The notes beneath the pieces were generated by a model. It was not told the DNA's origin, did no database searches, and saw only the letters and a list, made by a program, of their open reading frames with translations. DNA of 64,000 nucleotides from Campylobacter lari (lineage in GTDB: Bacteria; Campylobacterota; Campylobacteria; Campylobacterales; Campylobacteraceae), in contig NZ_CP011372.1 of NCBI RefSeq assembly GCF_001017575.1, forward strand, positions 434,001 to 498,000. The letters are read 5' to 3'. Numbering within the stretch: position 1 is the first letter of the stretch; each line of letters starts with the position of its first letter. This document shows positions 21,474-31,787 of this stretch, piece by piece. The position numbers and the translations under genes are program-made.

Positions 21474-22820
21474 TTATAGTAGTTCGCTAGTAAATAAATC
21501 CTCATTAAAATTAGCACCCAAGTATTGACAAATAAGTTTTGCATCTCTATAACCATTGCCAAGACAGCTTGTAGCACCTGGACTTGGTGTCATATTGAAA
21601 ATTATACCTGGAATTTCAGTAATGCTTGCCTCTCCAAGCATTAATTCTCCTGCCTTTTTATCAAGCACTTGTGGACGTACTCCGCCAAAATTTTTAGCAT
21701 AGTATATATCATCTGTTTTCAAACTAGGAACTATTTTTCTTGCATCTTTTACAAAAAGTCTTTTATTAATGTAAGGAATTTCAAACAAATAATTATAAAG
21801 AATATAATTTCTAATAGTAGAATCTTTAAAAAGATTAAGGCAAATTTTGACTACATTCATGTCTAAGTTAAGTGTTTTGAAAAATTCAGGTAATGATTTA
21901 AAACCATGGTATCTTTCTAGCATAGGAATAACTAAAGCAGTAGGACCAAAGCGCGTATTCATATTAGCTAATAAATCAGGATCACCATGCAACGCAGCAA
22001 ATGGGAGTTTTGGATTTTGTACCATATAAACTTTACCATTTAGAATTTTTCTTTTTGCCATGTAAAAACTTCCTGCAACAGGAAAACAAGATTTGTCTAA
22101 ACCTATACCCATTTTATGTGCTAAAAATAAGGAGTGCGCACCTGCATTTACTATAATTGATTTTGCACTATATTCTTTAAAATCTCTTGTTTTTATATAA
22201 AAAATATCATCTTTTTTTTCTATAAAAATAACTTCTTGATTATAAGCTACATGAGTGTTTTTTCCTTGTTTACAAGCTTGCTCTATGAGATTTTGACTCA
22301 TTAATCCAAAATCTACTGTGGTGTAAATTTCACCTTCCTCTACACCCATAGCTACTATATTATCTGCTCTATCATTGATACCATCTTCACCTAAGACAAC
22401 ATTAGGTTCTATTTGCTTGATATCGTTTTTGGTGTAAAATTTAATGTAAGGATATAATTCTTTAAATTCCTCATATCTATTTTTCATATACTCGCATTCT
22501 TTGTCTCCAACCGCAAGTGCAAGTTTTTGATGTGAGTACATAAATTTGTTTTGCGCATTTTGTAAAAGTCCATATTTTACAATCATATCTGCTGTTTTTT
22601 TAACTTTTCTTGCTTTTTCTAGAGTATAGTTTGTTTCTATATCGCCACAGTGGATGGTTTGAGAATTGCTTGTGCTATGACTGTTTAAAGTTGCAGCATT
22701 ATTGTATTTTTCTAATAAAGCAATATTTTGAATATTTGTATATCTAGCTAGTTCGTAAAATACTGCAGCACCAGAAATCCCACCGCCTATTACTACGGTA
22801 TCAAAATGTTTTTGATCCAT
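21474..22820 (-). CDS. mqo: Malate:quinone oxidoreductase (FAD-dependent)
   Basis: This 448-residue flavoprotein has an N-terminal dinucleotide-binding motif VIGGGISGAAVFYELAR (about 11-27) followed by an acidic residue that binds the FAD ribose. The middle has the SAKSIIVNAGAHSLFLA block, and the C-terminus has NMTPSPGATSCLGNG. It oxidises malate and passes electrons to the quinone pool. The Mqo name rests on resemblance to the C. jejuni gene next to pyk. Other 2-hydroxyacid dehydrogenases of the same fold, such as L-2-hydroxyglutarate oxidase, are the alternative. Confidence 0.85.
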   Translation of the reverse strand: MDQKHFDTVVIGGGISGAAVFYELARYTNIQNIALLEKYNNAATLNSHSTSNSQTIHCGDIETNYTLEKARKVKKTADMIVKYGLLQNAQNKFMYSHQKLALAVGDKECEYMKNRYEEFKELYPYIKFYTKNDIKQIEPNVVLGEDGINDRADNIVAMGVEEGEIYTTVDFGLMSQNLIEQACKQGKNTHVAYNQEVIFIEKKDDIFYIKTRDFKEYSAKSIIVNAGAHSLFLAHKMGIGLDKSCFPVAGSFYMAKRKILNGKVYMVQNPKLPFAALHGDPDLLANMNTRFGPTALVIPMLERYHGFKSLPEFFKTLNLDMNVVKICLNLFKDSTIRNYILYNYLFEIPYINKRLFVKDARKIVPSLKTDDIYYAKNFGGVRPQVLDKKAGELMLGEASITEIPGIIFNMTPSPGATSCLGNGYRDAKLICQYLGANFNEDLFTSELL

Positions 22821-22928
22821 TGTTGTTTTTCCTTTTGTGTGTTTACTTTTGCTAATGATATCAAAATATAGTTGTTTTGAGTTTAAATAAAGCTTATAAA
22901 TTAAAGTGTAGAGATATAGAAATAAATT

Positions 22929-23552
22929 TTAAAGTATAAAATTTTCACAAACAGCTTTTTTCATACCTCTAAAAATTAAAAATTTATCATAAATAGCATA
23001 GTCGAAAAAATTTGCAAGAAATTGCCCATCGCCGCCTGTAAAATATAATTTTTTATCGTATGCACTATCTTTTATAAGTAAATATATACTTTTAAAGACA
23101 CCATAACTCAAAGCATCGATAGTTCTTTGAGGAAAAGCATCGAAATTAATCTGAGTGTTTAGTTCGTACTTTAAACGAGAAGAAATATTAGAAAAAGATT
23201 TTTTATAGCTTTCAATACCAGGAAGAATAAAACCACCAAGATGAATAGAATTAGAGATAATATCTACAGTGATTGCAGATCCTGCATCGACTACAACACC
23301 ATCTTCTATAGTATAACACGCTGCTACTCTATCAACACCTAAATTATTATAAATGGTATCAAAATTAAAATATGGAGCAAGATTAATAAATAAAGGATTT
23401 TGTTCTAATCTTTGCTCTAAATTTGGATTAACATTGATATAAAATACTTTCTGCGTCGGCTCATATTGTAAAAACTGTTCTATACTCATAGAATGAAATT
23501 TTTGCTCATTTAGAAAACTTGCGGTTGTATTGCCAATATCACATAAAAGCAT
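22929..23552 (-). CDS. coaX: Type III pantothenate kinase
   Basis: This 207-residue ASKHA-family kinase is short but complete for epsilonproteobacteria. It begins LLCDIGNTTASF, with the phosphate-1 motif Asp and Asn/Thr. VVDAGSAITVDII forms the second phosphate motif, and GGFILPGIESYKKSF is the pantothenate-binding loop. It carries out the first step of coenzyme A synthesis. The gene overlaps the upstream small gene by 14 nt, suggesting translation coupling. Confidence 0.92.
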   Translation of the reverse strand: MLLCDIGNTTASFLNEQKFHSMSIEQFLQYEPTQKVFYINVNPNLEQRLEQNPLFINLAPYFNFDTIYNNLGVDRVAACYTIEDGVVVDAGSAITVDIISNSIHLGGFILPGIESYKKSFSNISSRLKYELNTQINFDAFPQRTIDALSYGVFKSIYLLIKDSAYDKKLYFTGGDGQFLANFFDYAIYDKFLIFRGMKKAVCENFIL

Positions 23553-23871
23553 AGCTTTTAATCCCTTTGGTAGTTAAATATTCTTTTGCTTTTGAGCAAA
23601 TCAAAGCTTGATGAAAAATAAAATAATTTTTGAAATTTAAATTTAGAGTTTGGTTTATATTTTGAAAAATATCTTCAAATTCTAGACATTCTTTTGTTAA
23701 AATTTTACTTTTCGCAAAAGAAAATAAAATTAAGCAGTATTGCTTACTTGTATTTTCTCCATAAATACAAGTTATTTTTTTCTTTTTACTAAAAGCATGG
23801 ATATCTAAAGACTTAGTATTTTTTAAAACAATCCCATATTTTATAAGAATATCACTAAGCTCTTGATTCAT
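23539..23871 (-). CDS. Conserved hypothetical protein upstream of coaX
   Basis: I cannot assign a function to this 110-residue protein. It has no signal peptide or membrane segment and has four Cys residues, spaced too irregularly for an obvious metal site. Lys-rich turns (KKKK near residue 30) separate short hydrophobic strands. It overlaps coaX by 14 nt and lies 1 nt after the lipoprotein gene upstream, so it is part of a four-gene minus-strand unit (25410 to 22929). C. jejuni has a comparable small gene at this position as I recall. Confidence 0.75.
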   Translation of the reverse strand: MNQELSDILIKYGIVLKNTKSLDIHAFSKKKKITCIYGENTSKQYCLILFSFAKSKILTKECLEFEDIFQNINQTLNLNFKNYFIFHQALICSKAKEYLTTKGIKSYAFM

Positions 23872-23872
23872 T

Positions 23873-24868
23873 TTAGTTTAATTGTAAAAATTTATTTTGA
23901 AAGAAAAATTTGCCATTAGCCATAAAACTTTTTTTATCAACGGCTTCACTTAGTTTATATACTGTATAATCTTTCAAATTTGTATTTAGCTTGATCAAAT
24001 AGCCTGTTTTTTCAAAAATATACAAAGAGTTGTTATACAAGGTGCTTTTAGAAAACAGAGCAAACTGAAATTTTATTTCATCGATTTTTCTAAGATTGTA
24101 ATCATTTTTAAGAATTCTTCCATCTTTTGTAAGTATGAAAATTTCATTATCATTGGTACTTACTTCTTTAATATTTTCATTTAAATATAAGGTTCTATTT
24201 GGAGTAACAACGATGATTTTTTGTGCTGTTGCAGCCACCATGGTATCGTTTTTTACATGAAGGTAGATAATATTGTTAAAAAACTCTTCACTGCTTACTA
24301 AAATTTCTTTACTAACTTTTAAGGTGCTTTTGTTAAGTATGGCTAATTTTCCATTAAGCATAGGATATATGATAATAGTATTTAAAAAATAAGGATTAGT
24401 ATAACGACTGTCTTGAGCATAAGCTGTGCCTAAATTTTGAAGCATTTTAATACCAAGATTTTTATTTGCATATACTAAGGTATTGCTAGCTAAAACCAGG
24501 GCTATATCATCTCCATCTATACTTGCACTTACTACGCTTTCATTGAATTTATGAGAAAATAATTCATCACCTTGTAAATTTAAAATTTTAAAGTTTCCGT
24601 TATCATCGCCAATAAGAACTTCTTCTTGTTGCATATTTAAAATATGATAATTTTTATCTAGTTTAAAATTAATAATATTCCCCATGGTATCAATAAAGGA
24701 ATTGCTATTTAATTGTGCTATATTGTTATTGAAATTGATAATCTTACCATTAATATTATGTGAGTTATAAGGAAGTTGTTCTGTTTGTGTTGGTTGATAA
24801 TACTCTCTTTTTGTGCCACAAGCACTAAAAAATATTAAAATTATAACAAATAGATAAAGGTGTTTCAT
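23873..24868 (-). CDS. Probable outer-membrane lipoprotein, BamB-like beta-propeller in outline
   Basis: I choose the ATG at 24868, which has AAGGAATA upstream and gives a lipoprotein signal (MKHLYLFVIILIFFSACG, with Cys17 as the lipidated residue). The longer frame beginning at 24910 would put 14 residues in front of the signal. The 331-residue product consists of many short strand pairs with repeated patterns such as GDDNGNFKILNLQGD and LTKDGRILKNDY, which suggests a beta-propeller. That architecture recalls BamB, but the family match is not certain. It overlaps the upstream membrane-protein gene by 4 nt. Confidence 0.8.
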   Translation of the reverse strand: MKHLYLFVIILIFFSACGTKREYYQPTQTEQLPYNSHNINGKIINFNNNIAQLNSNSFIDTMGNIINFKLDKNYHILNMQQEEVLIGDDNGNFKILNLQGDELFSHKFNESVVSASIDGDDIALVLASNTLVYANKNLGIKMLQNLGTAYAQDSRYTNPYFLNTIIIYPMLNGKLAILNKSTLKVSKEILVSSEEFFNNIIYLHVKNDTMVAATAQKIIVVTPNRTLYLNENIKEVSTNDNEIFILTKDGRILKNDYNLRKIDEIKFQFALFSKSTLYNNSLYIFEKTGYLIKLNTNLKDYTVYKLSEAVDKKSFMANGKFFFQNKFLQLN

Positions 24869-25410
24869 TTTATTCCTTGGTAATGTTTTAAACTTGTAAT
24901 AATTTGCCATAAAGGTGAATTTATAGGTATTTTATTAAATTCTATATCTGCATTTTTAAAATCATTTTGTTTTAGAAATTCAAAACCTGCTAGCAAGGTA
25001 TTATAATCTTTTAAAAATTCTGACTTTTGATTATTTTGAGCAAGCACTATTTGTTTTAACAAAGGATCTATATCAAGACTTAAAGTTTTATTAAGATCTT
25101 GACTGTTTTGATTCATCATGAATATGGTGTATAAATTTGCATTTTTTTGTTTTAATTCTTCGAGTGGCTTTTGATCTGAAGGATTTTTTAATAAGTTATT
25201 AAAAATTATATTGCTTTCTTGAATATTAGTTTCTTGTTTTAAATTATAAAAATAACTACCACCAAAATATACAATTAAAAGCATAATAATTGTAATGAAA
25301 TAGTATTTGTATTTTTTTATAAAGCGCTCAGATTTGATAAAATTTTCCATCATTTGCTCTTGAGAGCTTAATTCTTCTTGGACTGCTTTTAAGTTTTCTT
25401 TTAAAGCCAT
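24865..25410 (-). CDS. Single-pass membrane protein with a periplasmic helical domain
   Basis: This 181-residue protein has a charged N-terminal helix (about 1-33), a membrane segment (about 37-55) and a C-terminal helical part with TPR-like spacing (for example FEFLKQNDFKNADIEFNKIP). The plan resembles YfgM-type proteins, which pair with BamB genes in many proteobacteria; the neighbour here is a propeller-like lipoprotein, so the pairing makes sense, but sequence identity was not tested. It begins the minus-strand unit that ends with coaX. Confidence 0.78.
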   Translation of the reverse strand: MALKENLKAVQEELSSQEQMMENFIKSERFIKKYKYYFITIIMLLIVYFGGSYFYNLKQETNIQESNIIFNNLLKNPSDQKPLEELKQKNANLYTIFMMNQNSQDLNKTLSLDIDPLLKQIVLAQNNQKSEFLKDYNTLLAGFEFLKQNDFKNADIEFNKIPINSPLWQIITSLKHYQGIK

Positions 25411-25560
25411 ATTTTCCCTTTTTTAGAAAGAATAAACATTATTTGTTGTTTTAAGTCTATAATTGTAACATATAAAAATGAAAAAATAAATGATTTTATG
25501 TTATAATTTTTAATCTAAAAAAGAGTTTTCTTGGATATAAATTAAAAATTAAGGTAAATC

Positions 25561-25848
25561 ATGCAAATTGATGATAAATTATTGACTAAACTTGAAAAGC
25601 TAAGTGCTTTAAAAATTGCCGATGAGAAAAGACAAGAATTAGAAGAGCAATTAAGTCAAATTGTTAATTTTGTAGAAAAATTAGATGAATTAAAACTTGA
25701 TGATGTGGAAGCTATGACTAGTACTACAAAAGGTGGAACGCCATTTAGACTAGATGAAAGTATAAAATCTGAAGTATTTGATGTAATTAGCAAGCATGCT
25801 CCAAATTCTCAAGATGGATTTTTTATAGTTCCTAAAATAATTGAATAA
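25561..25848 (+). CDS. gatC: Aspartyl/glutamyl-tRNA amidotransferase subunit C
   Basis: This 95-residue protein fits GatC in size and pattern: LLTKLEKLSALKI near the N-terminus, the helix EEQLSQIVNFVEKLDEL, the ...DVEAM... linker and the FIVPKIIE end. GatC is the small stabilising subunit of GatCAB, which turns misacylated Glu-tRNA(Gln) and Asp-tRNA(Asn) into the amides. gatA and gatB are not in the window. It heads a plus-strand gene run that reaches aroE. Confidence 0.93.
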   Translation: MQIDDKLLTKLEKLSALKIADEKRQELEEQLSQIVNFVEKLDELKLDDVEAMTSTTKGGTPFRLDESIKSEVFDVISKHAPNSQDGFFIVPKIIE

Positions 25849-25869
25849 AATATTTGGAGTTTAGCGTAG

Positions 25870-26439
25870 ATGGAAAATTTTTCGTGGTTTGATGTATTTG
25901 TTTTGGGCTTAACTGTGATTTTGGGCTTAAAAGGCTTAGTAAGTGGCTTGTTTAAGGAAATTTTTGGTTTATTAGGTATAGTTGGTGGGGTTTTACTTGC
26001 TTCAAGATATGCTAAAGAAATGGCAGAAATTATTAATAATAATTTTTATGCAATTGAAAATGAAAATCTCGCAATTTTTGCGGGATTTTTAGTTTTATTA
26101 ATCGTGATATGGATAGCTTGTATGGCTTTGGGAAATATACTATCAAAAATGTTTAGTATGAGTGGTCTTGGTTTTATAGATCGCATTGGTGGATTTTTAT
26201 TTGGCAGTGCTAAAATATTTTTGATTTTTGCAATTTTGGTAGCTTGTATTAATAATATAGAATTTTTAAATTCAAGCTTGGAAAAATATGCTAAAAATAG
26301 TTATATGTTGGATTTACTTAGGCAAACAGGTGAATATATAATGAATACGGATTTTACTCAAAATGGTTTAGATAAAATACAAGAACAAATTATAGATTCT
26401 AATATAAGTCTAAATTCGGAGGTAAATAATGCAAATTGA
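25870..26439 (+). CDS. CvpA family membrane protein
   Basis: This 189-residue protein has four hydrophobic helices (about residues 8-28, 30-46, 67-90 and 105-126). The family features [26 protein letters not shown] and [14 protein letters not shown] are present. CvpA proteins affect colicin V export, biofilm and envelope traits in other bacteria; the exact activity is unknown. GGAG lies at a suitable distance from the ATG. The stop overlaps fur by 11 nt, with the fur ribosome site inside this gene. Confidence 0.88.
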   Translation: MENFSWFDVFVLGLTVILGLKGLVSGLFKEIFGLLGIVGGVLLASRYAKEMAEIINNNFYAIENENLAIFAGFLVLLIVIWIACMALGNILSKMFSMSGLGFIDRIGGFLFGSAKIFLIFAILVACINNIEFLNSSLEKYAKNSYMLDLLRQTGEYIMNTDFTQNGLDKIQEQIIDSNISLNSEVNNAN

Positions 26440-26884
26440 AAATATAGAATATGATGTTTTGCTTGAACGTTTTAAAAAAACACTTAAAGATAATGGTCTA
26501 AAATATACTAAACAAAGAGAAGTGCTTTTGAAAACCTTATATAATAGTGATATGCATTATACCCCAGAAAGCTTATATGTAGAAATTAAACAAAAAAATC
26601 CCGAACTAAATGTAGGCATTGCGACAGTTTATAGAACTTTAAATTTATTAGAAGAATCGGGTATGGCTACTTCTATATCTTTTGGCGCCTCAGGGAAGAA
26701 ATTTGAACTTGCAAATAAACCTCACCATGATCATTTAATATGTAAAAGTTGTGGAGAGATTGTAGAATTTGAAAATCCTATTATTGAGCAACAACAAATG
26801 TTAATCGCAAAAGAATATAATTTTAAATTAACAGGACATTTAATGCAACTTTATGGTCTATGTCCACAATGTAGTAAAAAATAA
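26429..26884 (+). CDS. fur: Ferric uptake regulator Fur
   Basis: This 151-residue Fur-family repressor has a winged-helix N-terminal domain (about 15-85, with [16 protein letters not shown] and [16 protein letters not shown]). The dimerisation domain has [19 protein letters not shown] and a second Cys pair CPQC near the C-terminus for structural zinc. It represses iron-uptake genes when bound to iron. Targets in this window probably include cfrA and exbBD-tonB, whose shared upstream region has Fur-box-like sites. GGAGG precedes the ATG. The place before lysS and glyA is the same as remembered from C. jejuni. Confidence 0.95.
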   Translation: MQIENIEYDVLLERFKKTLKDNGLKYTKQREVLLKTLYNSDMHYTPESLYVEIKQKNPELNVGIATVYRTLNLLEESGMATSISFGASGKKFELANKPHHDHLICKSCGEIVEFENPIIEQQQMLIAKEYNFKLTGHLMQLYGLCPQCSKK

Positions 26885-26895
26885 AGGTATATTTA

Positions 26896-28398
26896 ATGTT
26901 TGATAATATTCTAGAACAACAAAAAATTCAAAAAGCGCAAGAGCTAAAAGAATTAGGGATCAACCCTTATCCGCACTTTTTAAAAAAAGAAATGAGTATA
27001 AGTGAATATAAAAGTAAATTTGCTTACATTAAAGATATGGAAAATCAGCGCGATGAAAATGTTCATGGAGCATTAGCAGGAAGATTAAAGCTTCTTAGGA
27101 TAGCCGGTAAATCAGTATTTGCTAATATAGAAGATGAGCAAGATAATCTGCAAATTTATTTTAATCAAAATATTTTAGGGGAAGAATACTTTGCCATTTT
27201 AAAAAAATATCTTGAAGTAGGAGATATTGTTTTGGTTAAAGGCTTTCCTTTTATGACAAAAACAGGAGAATTCAGTCTTCATGTAGAACAAATTCAAATA
27301 GCTACAAAAGCCATAGTGCCTTTGCCGGAAAAATATCATGGGTTGACAGATATTGAGCAAAGGTATAGAAAAAGATATCTTGATATGATTATGAATAGTG
27401 AGGTGAGAAAAGATTTTATTTTGCGTTCTAAAATCGTTTCTTATATTAGATCTTTTTTTGATAATAAAGGATTTTTGGAAGTTGAAACTCCTATGATGCA
27501 TCCTATTGCTGGGGGAGCAAATGCAAAGCCTTTTGTGACTTATCACAATGCTTTGGGTGTGGAAAGATTTTTAAGAATTGCCCCAGAATTATATCTAAAA
27601 CGTTTGATTGTAGGTGGTTTTGAGGCAGTTTATGAGATTAATAGATGTTTTAGAAATGAAGGGATGGATTTAACACATAATCCTGAATTTACTACAATTG
27701 AGTTTTATTGGGCTTATCATAATTATCATGATTTAATGGATTTAACAGAAGAGCTTTTTGCTATGCTTTTAGATAAGTTAAATTTAGATAAAAAACTTGA
27801 ATTTGATGAAAAAATAATTGATTTTTCTAAGCCATTTGAAAGAATTACTTATAAAGATGCATTAAAAAAATATGGTGGTTTAGATGATGAGCTTATTAAC
27901 AATAAAGAATTAATCTTAGAAAAGCTAAAAAAAGACGGCTTTGAAGCTAATGAAAAATTAGAATTAGGTCATTTACAAGCTGAACTTTTTGATAATTATG
28001 TTGAAGATAAATTGATTGATCCTACTTTTGTGATAGATTTTCCTATTTCTATAAGTCCTTTATCTAGAAGAAGTGATAAAGATAAAGATATTGCTGAAAG
28101 ATTTGAGTTGTTTATTGCAGGTAGAGAAATTGCTAATGGATTTAATGAGCTTAATGATCCACTAGATCAATATGAAAGATTTTTAAAGCAAATTGAAGCA
28201 AAAAATGCAGGCGATGAAGAAGCATGTGAAATGGATGAAGATTTTGTTAATGCGCTAGGTTATGCTATGGCGCCAACCGCAGGTCAAGGTATAGGAATAG
28301 ATAGATTAGTTATGCTTTTAATTAATAAAAAATCAATTCGCGATGTAGTGCTTTTCCCAGCCATGAGACCACTTAAAAATGAGATAAAAGGAGAGTAA
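26896..28398 (+). CDS. lysS: Lysyl-tRNA synthetase, class II
   Basis: This 500-residue enzyme has the N-terminal OB-fold anticodon-binding domain (about 55-145) and class II motifs: motif 1 near [18 protein letters not shown], motif 2 [30 protein letters not shown], and motif 3 [11 protein letters not shown]. It charges tRNA-Lys, three copies of whose gene lie at 50862-51467. It sits between fur and glyA with minimal spacing (11 nt before and none after). Confidence 0.97.
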   Translation: MFDNILEQQKIQKAQELKELGINPYPHFLKKEMSISEYKSKFAYIKDMENQRDENVHGALAGRLKLLRIAGKSVFANIEDEQDNLQIYFNQNILGEEYFAILKKYLEVGDIVLVKGFPFMTKTGEFSLHVEQIQIATKAIVPLPEKYHGLTDIEQRYRKRYLDMIMNSEVRKDFILRSKIVSYIRSFFDNKGFLEVETPMMHPIAGGANAKPFVTYHNALGVERFLRIAPELYLKRLIVGGFEAVYEINRCFRNEGMDLTHNPEFTTIEFYWAYHNYHDLMDLTEELFAMLLDKLNLDKKLEFDEKIIDFSKPFERITYKDALKKYGGLDDELINNKELILEKLKKDGFEANEKLELGHLQAELFDNYVEDKLIDPTFVIDFPISISPLSRRSDKDKDIAERFELFIAGREIANGFNELNDPLDQYERFLKQIEAKNAGDEEACEMDEDFVNALGYAMAPTAGQGIGIDRLVMLLINKKSIRDVVLFPAMRPLKNEIKGE

Positions 28399-29640
28399 AT
28401 GTTGGAAAATTTTGATAAAGAAATTTTTGATTTAACCCAAAAAGAGTTAGCAAGACAATGTGATGGTCTTGAAATGATAGCAAGTGAAAATTTTACCATA
28501 CCAGAAGTTATGGAGGTAATGGGTAGCATTTTAACAAATAAATATGCAGAAGGCTATCCTGGTAAAAGATATTATGGTGGATGTGAATTTGTAGATGAGA
28601 TTGAAACGATTGCTATAGAAAGATGTAAAAAACTTTTTAATTGTAATTTTGCTAATGTACAACCTAGTTCAGGTTCACAAGCAAATCAAGGTGTGTATAT
28701 GGCATTATTAAATCCTGGTGATAGAATTTTAGGTATGGATTTAAGCCATGGAGGACACTTAACTCATGGTTCTAAAGTAAGTTCTTCTGGAAAAGTTTAT
28801 GAAAGCTTTTTTTATGGAGTTGAGCTTGATGGAAGAATTAATTATGATAAAGTTAGAGAGATAGCAAAAGAAGTTAAGCCAAAACTTATTGTTTGTGGTG
28901 CTAGTGCTTATCCTAGAGTGATTGATTTTGCTAAATTTAGAGAAATAGCAGATGAGGTTGGTGCGTACTTATTTGCTGATATTGCACATATTGCAGGTTT
29001 GGTTGTAGCAGGTGAGCATCCTAGTCCATTTCCTTATGCTCATGTTGTAAGTTCTACTACACATAAAACTTTAAGAGGTCCAAGAGGTGGGATTATTATG
29101 TGTAATGATGAAGAAATTGCTAAAAAAATCAATTCTGCAATTTTCCCAGGTATTCAAGGTGGTCCACTAATGCATGTAATTGCTGCTAAGGCAGTTGGGT
29201 TTAAATATAATTTAAGCGATGAGTGGAAAATTTATGCTAAGCAAATCATTAAAAATACTGCTACTTTGGCGCAAGTTTTAATAGATAGAAAATATGATTT
29301 AGTCAGCGGTGGCACTGATAATCATTTGATTTTATTAAGCTTTTTAAATAAAGAATTTAGTGGTAAAGATGCAGATTTAGCACTAGAAAGAGCAGGTATT
29401 ACAGCTAATAAAAATACTGTTCCAGGTGAAACTAGAAGTCCTTTTGTGACGAGTGGTTTAAGACTTGGAACAGCGGCTTTAACAGCAAGAGGCTTTAAGG
29501 AAGAGCAAATTGCTATTGTTGCAAATTATATAGCTGATATTTTAGATGATATACAAAATACTAAATTACAAGAGGAAATCAAGGTTAAACTAAAGGATTT
29601 AGCAAGTAATTTTATTATTTACGAAAGGGCTTTATTTTGA
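28399..29640 (+). CDS. glyA: Serine hydroxymethyltransferase
   Basis: This 413-residue PLP enzyme has [18 protein letters not shown] at the N-terminus, the YPGKRYYGG block, DIAHIAGLV, and the PLP-binding Lys in [14 protein letters not shown]. It interconverts serine and glycine and supplies one-carbon units. The gene directly abuts the lysS stop codon. Length and motifs are typical. Confidence 0.97.
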   Translation: MLENFDKEIFDLTQKELARQCDGLEMIASENFTIPEVMEVMGSILTNKYAEGYPGKRYYGGCEFVDEIETIAIERCKKLFNCNFANVQPSSGSQANQGVYMALLNPGDRILGMDLSHGGHLTHGSKVSSSGKVYESFFYGVELDGRINYDKVREIAKEVKPKLIVCGASAYPRVIDFAKFREIADEVGAYLFADIAHIAGLVVAGEHPSPFPYAHVVSSTTHKTLRGPRGGIIMCNDEEIAKKINSAIFPGIQGGPLMHVIAAKAVGFKYNLSDEWKIYAKQIIKNTATLAQVLIDRKYDLVSGGTDNHLILLSFLNKEFSGKDADLALERAGITANKNTVPGETRSPFVTSGLRLGTAALTARGFKEEQIAIVANYIADILDDIQNTKLQEEIKVKLKDLASNFIIYERALF

Positions 29641-29648
29641 TTACAACA

Positions 29649-30182
29649 ATGGATTTAGCTTTAATTAAAATGGTTACGAGCCATTATTATATAAAGCGTG
29701 ATACTATAGTAAATAAATATGAATACAAGGGTAGAATTTTCTTTGATAAATTTGAGAAAGTCAATGCTCCATTAACTGCTAGTGTTATACAAGAGCATAT
29801 GGAAAAAAAGATAATCGTGGCGCATTCTTTGATCAATAGTTTTGATAAGGTTGAAAATATTGTATTTGATTATAATGGTTTTAATGCGGAACGTTTTTGG
29901 CATAGAGCACAACTTGTTTTAAGAGAAGAAGGTTTTATTAATTTTACCGCTTATAGAACAAGAACTAATAATCACTTGCATTTATATATCCATAAAGGGC
30001 ATACAACCTTTAACGAGGCTTGTTCTTTGGGCTCTAAGTTATCTTTACTTTTTTCCCAAAAAATGCCTGTAGAGTGGAAAGTTTTTCCTAGTATGGACAT
30101 ACCTAGAGAATTTAATATCTTGACCTTACCTTATGAAGTTTATCAAAAAGAACGTGGTGCTTCTTGGTCTAAACATATGTAA
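29649..30182 (+). CDS. DUF1882 family protein of unknown function
   Basis: The ATG at 29649 gives 177 residues; a TTG at 29637 that overlaps the glyA stop would add four. The product is soluble in appearance, with no signal or membrane helix, and contains His-rich stretches ([23 protein letters not shown]). I recall a close C. jejuni counterpart in the same place after glyA, annotated only as DUF1882. The function is not known to me. The tight spacing makes cotranscription with glyA likely. Confidence 0.85.
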   Translation: MDLALIKMVTSHYYIKRDTIVNKYEYKGRIFFDKFEKVNAPLTASVIQEHMEKKIIVAHSLINSFDKVENIVFDYNGFNAERFWHRAQLVLREEGFINFTAYRTRTNNHLHLYIHKGHTTFNEACSLGSKLSLLFSQKMPVEWKVFPSMDIPREFNILTLPYEVYQKERGASWSKHM

Positions 30183-30201
30183 TTTTTTGAAAGGATAAAA
30201 A

Positions 30202-31008
30202 ATGGAAGAAAATAACAAAAATGAATTTGATGATATTATTTTGCAAAAAAGCAATAAAAGTGAAAAGCTCAAAAAAATTTTACTTAGATCGATTATTTTA
30301 ATCATTGTATTTTTGGTTGTTATGATAGCAATGAAGCTAATCAATGATCCAAGTGAAGAAAAAACATTGCAAATGCCATCAGAGCCTCAAGAGCAAGCTG
30401 CTTATGAAAATAATTTTAATTCTTTACCTATTACAGATAGCACCAAAGAAGAAGATGAATTTGAAGCTTTAGCTAGAAAATTAAAAGAAGAGAGCTCTTT
30501 GGCTGATACAAATACTACTATAGAGGAAAAGCAAGAAATTCCAAGCAATAGTGTGTTAGATCAAATTGCTACAGTAGAATCAAAAGAAGAGCCAGTTAAG
30601 GTGGAAGAAAAACAAGAAGAGATTAAGCCTGTAGAAAAATCCATAGAAAAACCAATTCAAAAACCTTCTGAAAAACCAAAAAATAATGTAGTTGAAAAAT
30701 CAAAAGCTCCAGAGCAGAGTAATACAAATGAATTGTTTGAGAGTATAAAAACCCCAAGTGTTCAAACGCAACTTCCTGCAGGTGCTTATATTCAAGTTTT
30801 TTCTTTAAATAGTTTAGATCCTAAATCAAAAGAATTAAATATACTTAAAGAAAATGGATATGATTATAAAATTTACAAAACAATAGTAAATGGCAAAGAA
30901 TTAACAAAAGTTTTAGTTGGGCCTTATAAAGAAAGTGAATTAAAGGCTGAATTAGAAAAAGTACGTTCTAAAATAGCAAAAGGTGCTTTTACGTTTAGAG
31001 TAAAATGA
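30202..31008 (+). CDS. Membrane-anchored SPOR domain protein
   Basis: This 268-residue protein has a charged cytoplasmic N-terminus (about 1-30), one membrane helix (about 31-48), and a long Glu-, Lys- and Pro-rich periplasmic linker with EKP/EKPI-type repeats (about 60-185). A C-terminal SPOR domain follows (about 190-268, starting AGAYIQVFSLNSLDPKSKE). SPOR domains bind septal peptidoglycan lacking stem peptides, so a role at the division site is likely. The ATG follows AAAGGA. The end overlaps aroE by 4 nt. Confidence 0.88.
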   Translation: MEENNKNEFDDIILQKSNKSEKLKKILLRSIILIIVFLVVMIAMKLINDPSEEKTLQMPSEPQEQAAYENNFNSLPITDSTKEEDEFEALARKLKEESSLADTNTTIEEKQEIPSNSVLDQIATVESKEEPVKVEEKQEEIKPVEKSIEKPIQKPSEKPKNNVVEKSKAPEQSNTNELFESIKTPSVQTQLPAGAYIQVFSLNSLDPKSKELNILKENGYDYKIYKTIVNGKELTKVLVGPYKESELKAELEKVRSKIAKGAFTFRVK

Positions 31009-31787
31009 AAACTTTTGCGGTTATAGGCGATCCTATTATGCATTCTAAATCTCCAAGAATGCATAATAATGCCTTGCAAGCTCTCAAAAAAGATGCAGTT
31101 TATACAAGATATCATTTAACAGATAAAACAAAATTAAAAGAAATTGTTCAAAAATTTGATGGTGCTAATATCACCATACCTTTTAAAGAAGTAGCTTGTG
31201 AAATAGCTGATTTCAAAGATGAAAGTGTTATGCATATAGGCTCTGCTAATACTTTGCTAAATAAAAATAACAAAATTTATGCTTACAATACAGATTATCT
31301 AGGATTTTTAAAAGCGATTGAGGATTTTTCTCTTATCAAAAATGCTTTGATTTTGGGTGCTGGGGGTACAGCTAAAGCTTTAGCTTATGCTTTAAAATCT
31401 AGAAATATTGAAGTTACAATAACAAATCGCTCTAGTGCTAGATTTGTAAAATTAACCGATTATCCATGTTTTTTATATGATCAGCTTGATTTAAGTAAAA
31501 AAATTGATTTGATTATTAATACAACTAGCACAGGTTTAAATGATGAAAAATTACCTTGTCAAGAAGAGATTTTAAAAGGTTTTTTTCAACAAGCCAAATA
31601 TGCTTTTGATGTGATTTATGGCAAAAATACACCTTTTTTAAAATTAGCAAGAGAAAATGGCTTGACAATAAAAGATGGCGCACAAATGCTTTTATGGCAA
31701 GGTGTTTTTGCTTTTGAGTTATTTTTAGAGTGTCAAAAAACAGAAGAAATTTATAAAGCCATGGAGATGGCTTTAAAACTTCCTTAG
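31005..31787 (+). CDS. aroE: Shikimate 5-dehydrogenase
   Basis: This 260-residue enzyme has the shikimate-binding start [18 protein letters not shown], the catalytic Lys in NITIPFKE, and an NADP-binding loop [14 protein letters not shown] followed by NRSSAR. It reduces dehydroshikimate in aromatic amino acid synthesis. It overlaps the SPOR gene by 4 nt at its start. It also overlaps the convergent dnaJ by 4 nt at its end, without a visible intrinsic terminator. Confidence 0.96.
   Translation: MKTFAVIGDPIMHSKSPRMHNNALQALKKDAVYTRYHLTDKTKLKEIVQKFDGANITIPFKEVACEIADFKDESVMHIGSANTLLNKNNKIYAYNTDYLGFLKAIEDFSLIKNALILGAGGTAKALAYALKSRNIEVTITNRSSARFVKLTDYPCFLYDQLDLSKKIDLIINTTSTGLNDEKLPCQEEILKGFFQQAKYAFDVIYGKNTPFLKLARENGLTIKDGAQMLLWQGVFAFELFLECQKTEEIYKAMEMALKLP

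Noticed and set aside
24865-24910. Upstream start of the propeller-like lipoprotein at 24910
   Set aside because: It would place 14 residues before a clean lipoprotein signal; the ATG at 24868 has a ribosome site.
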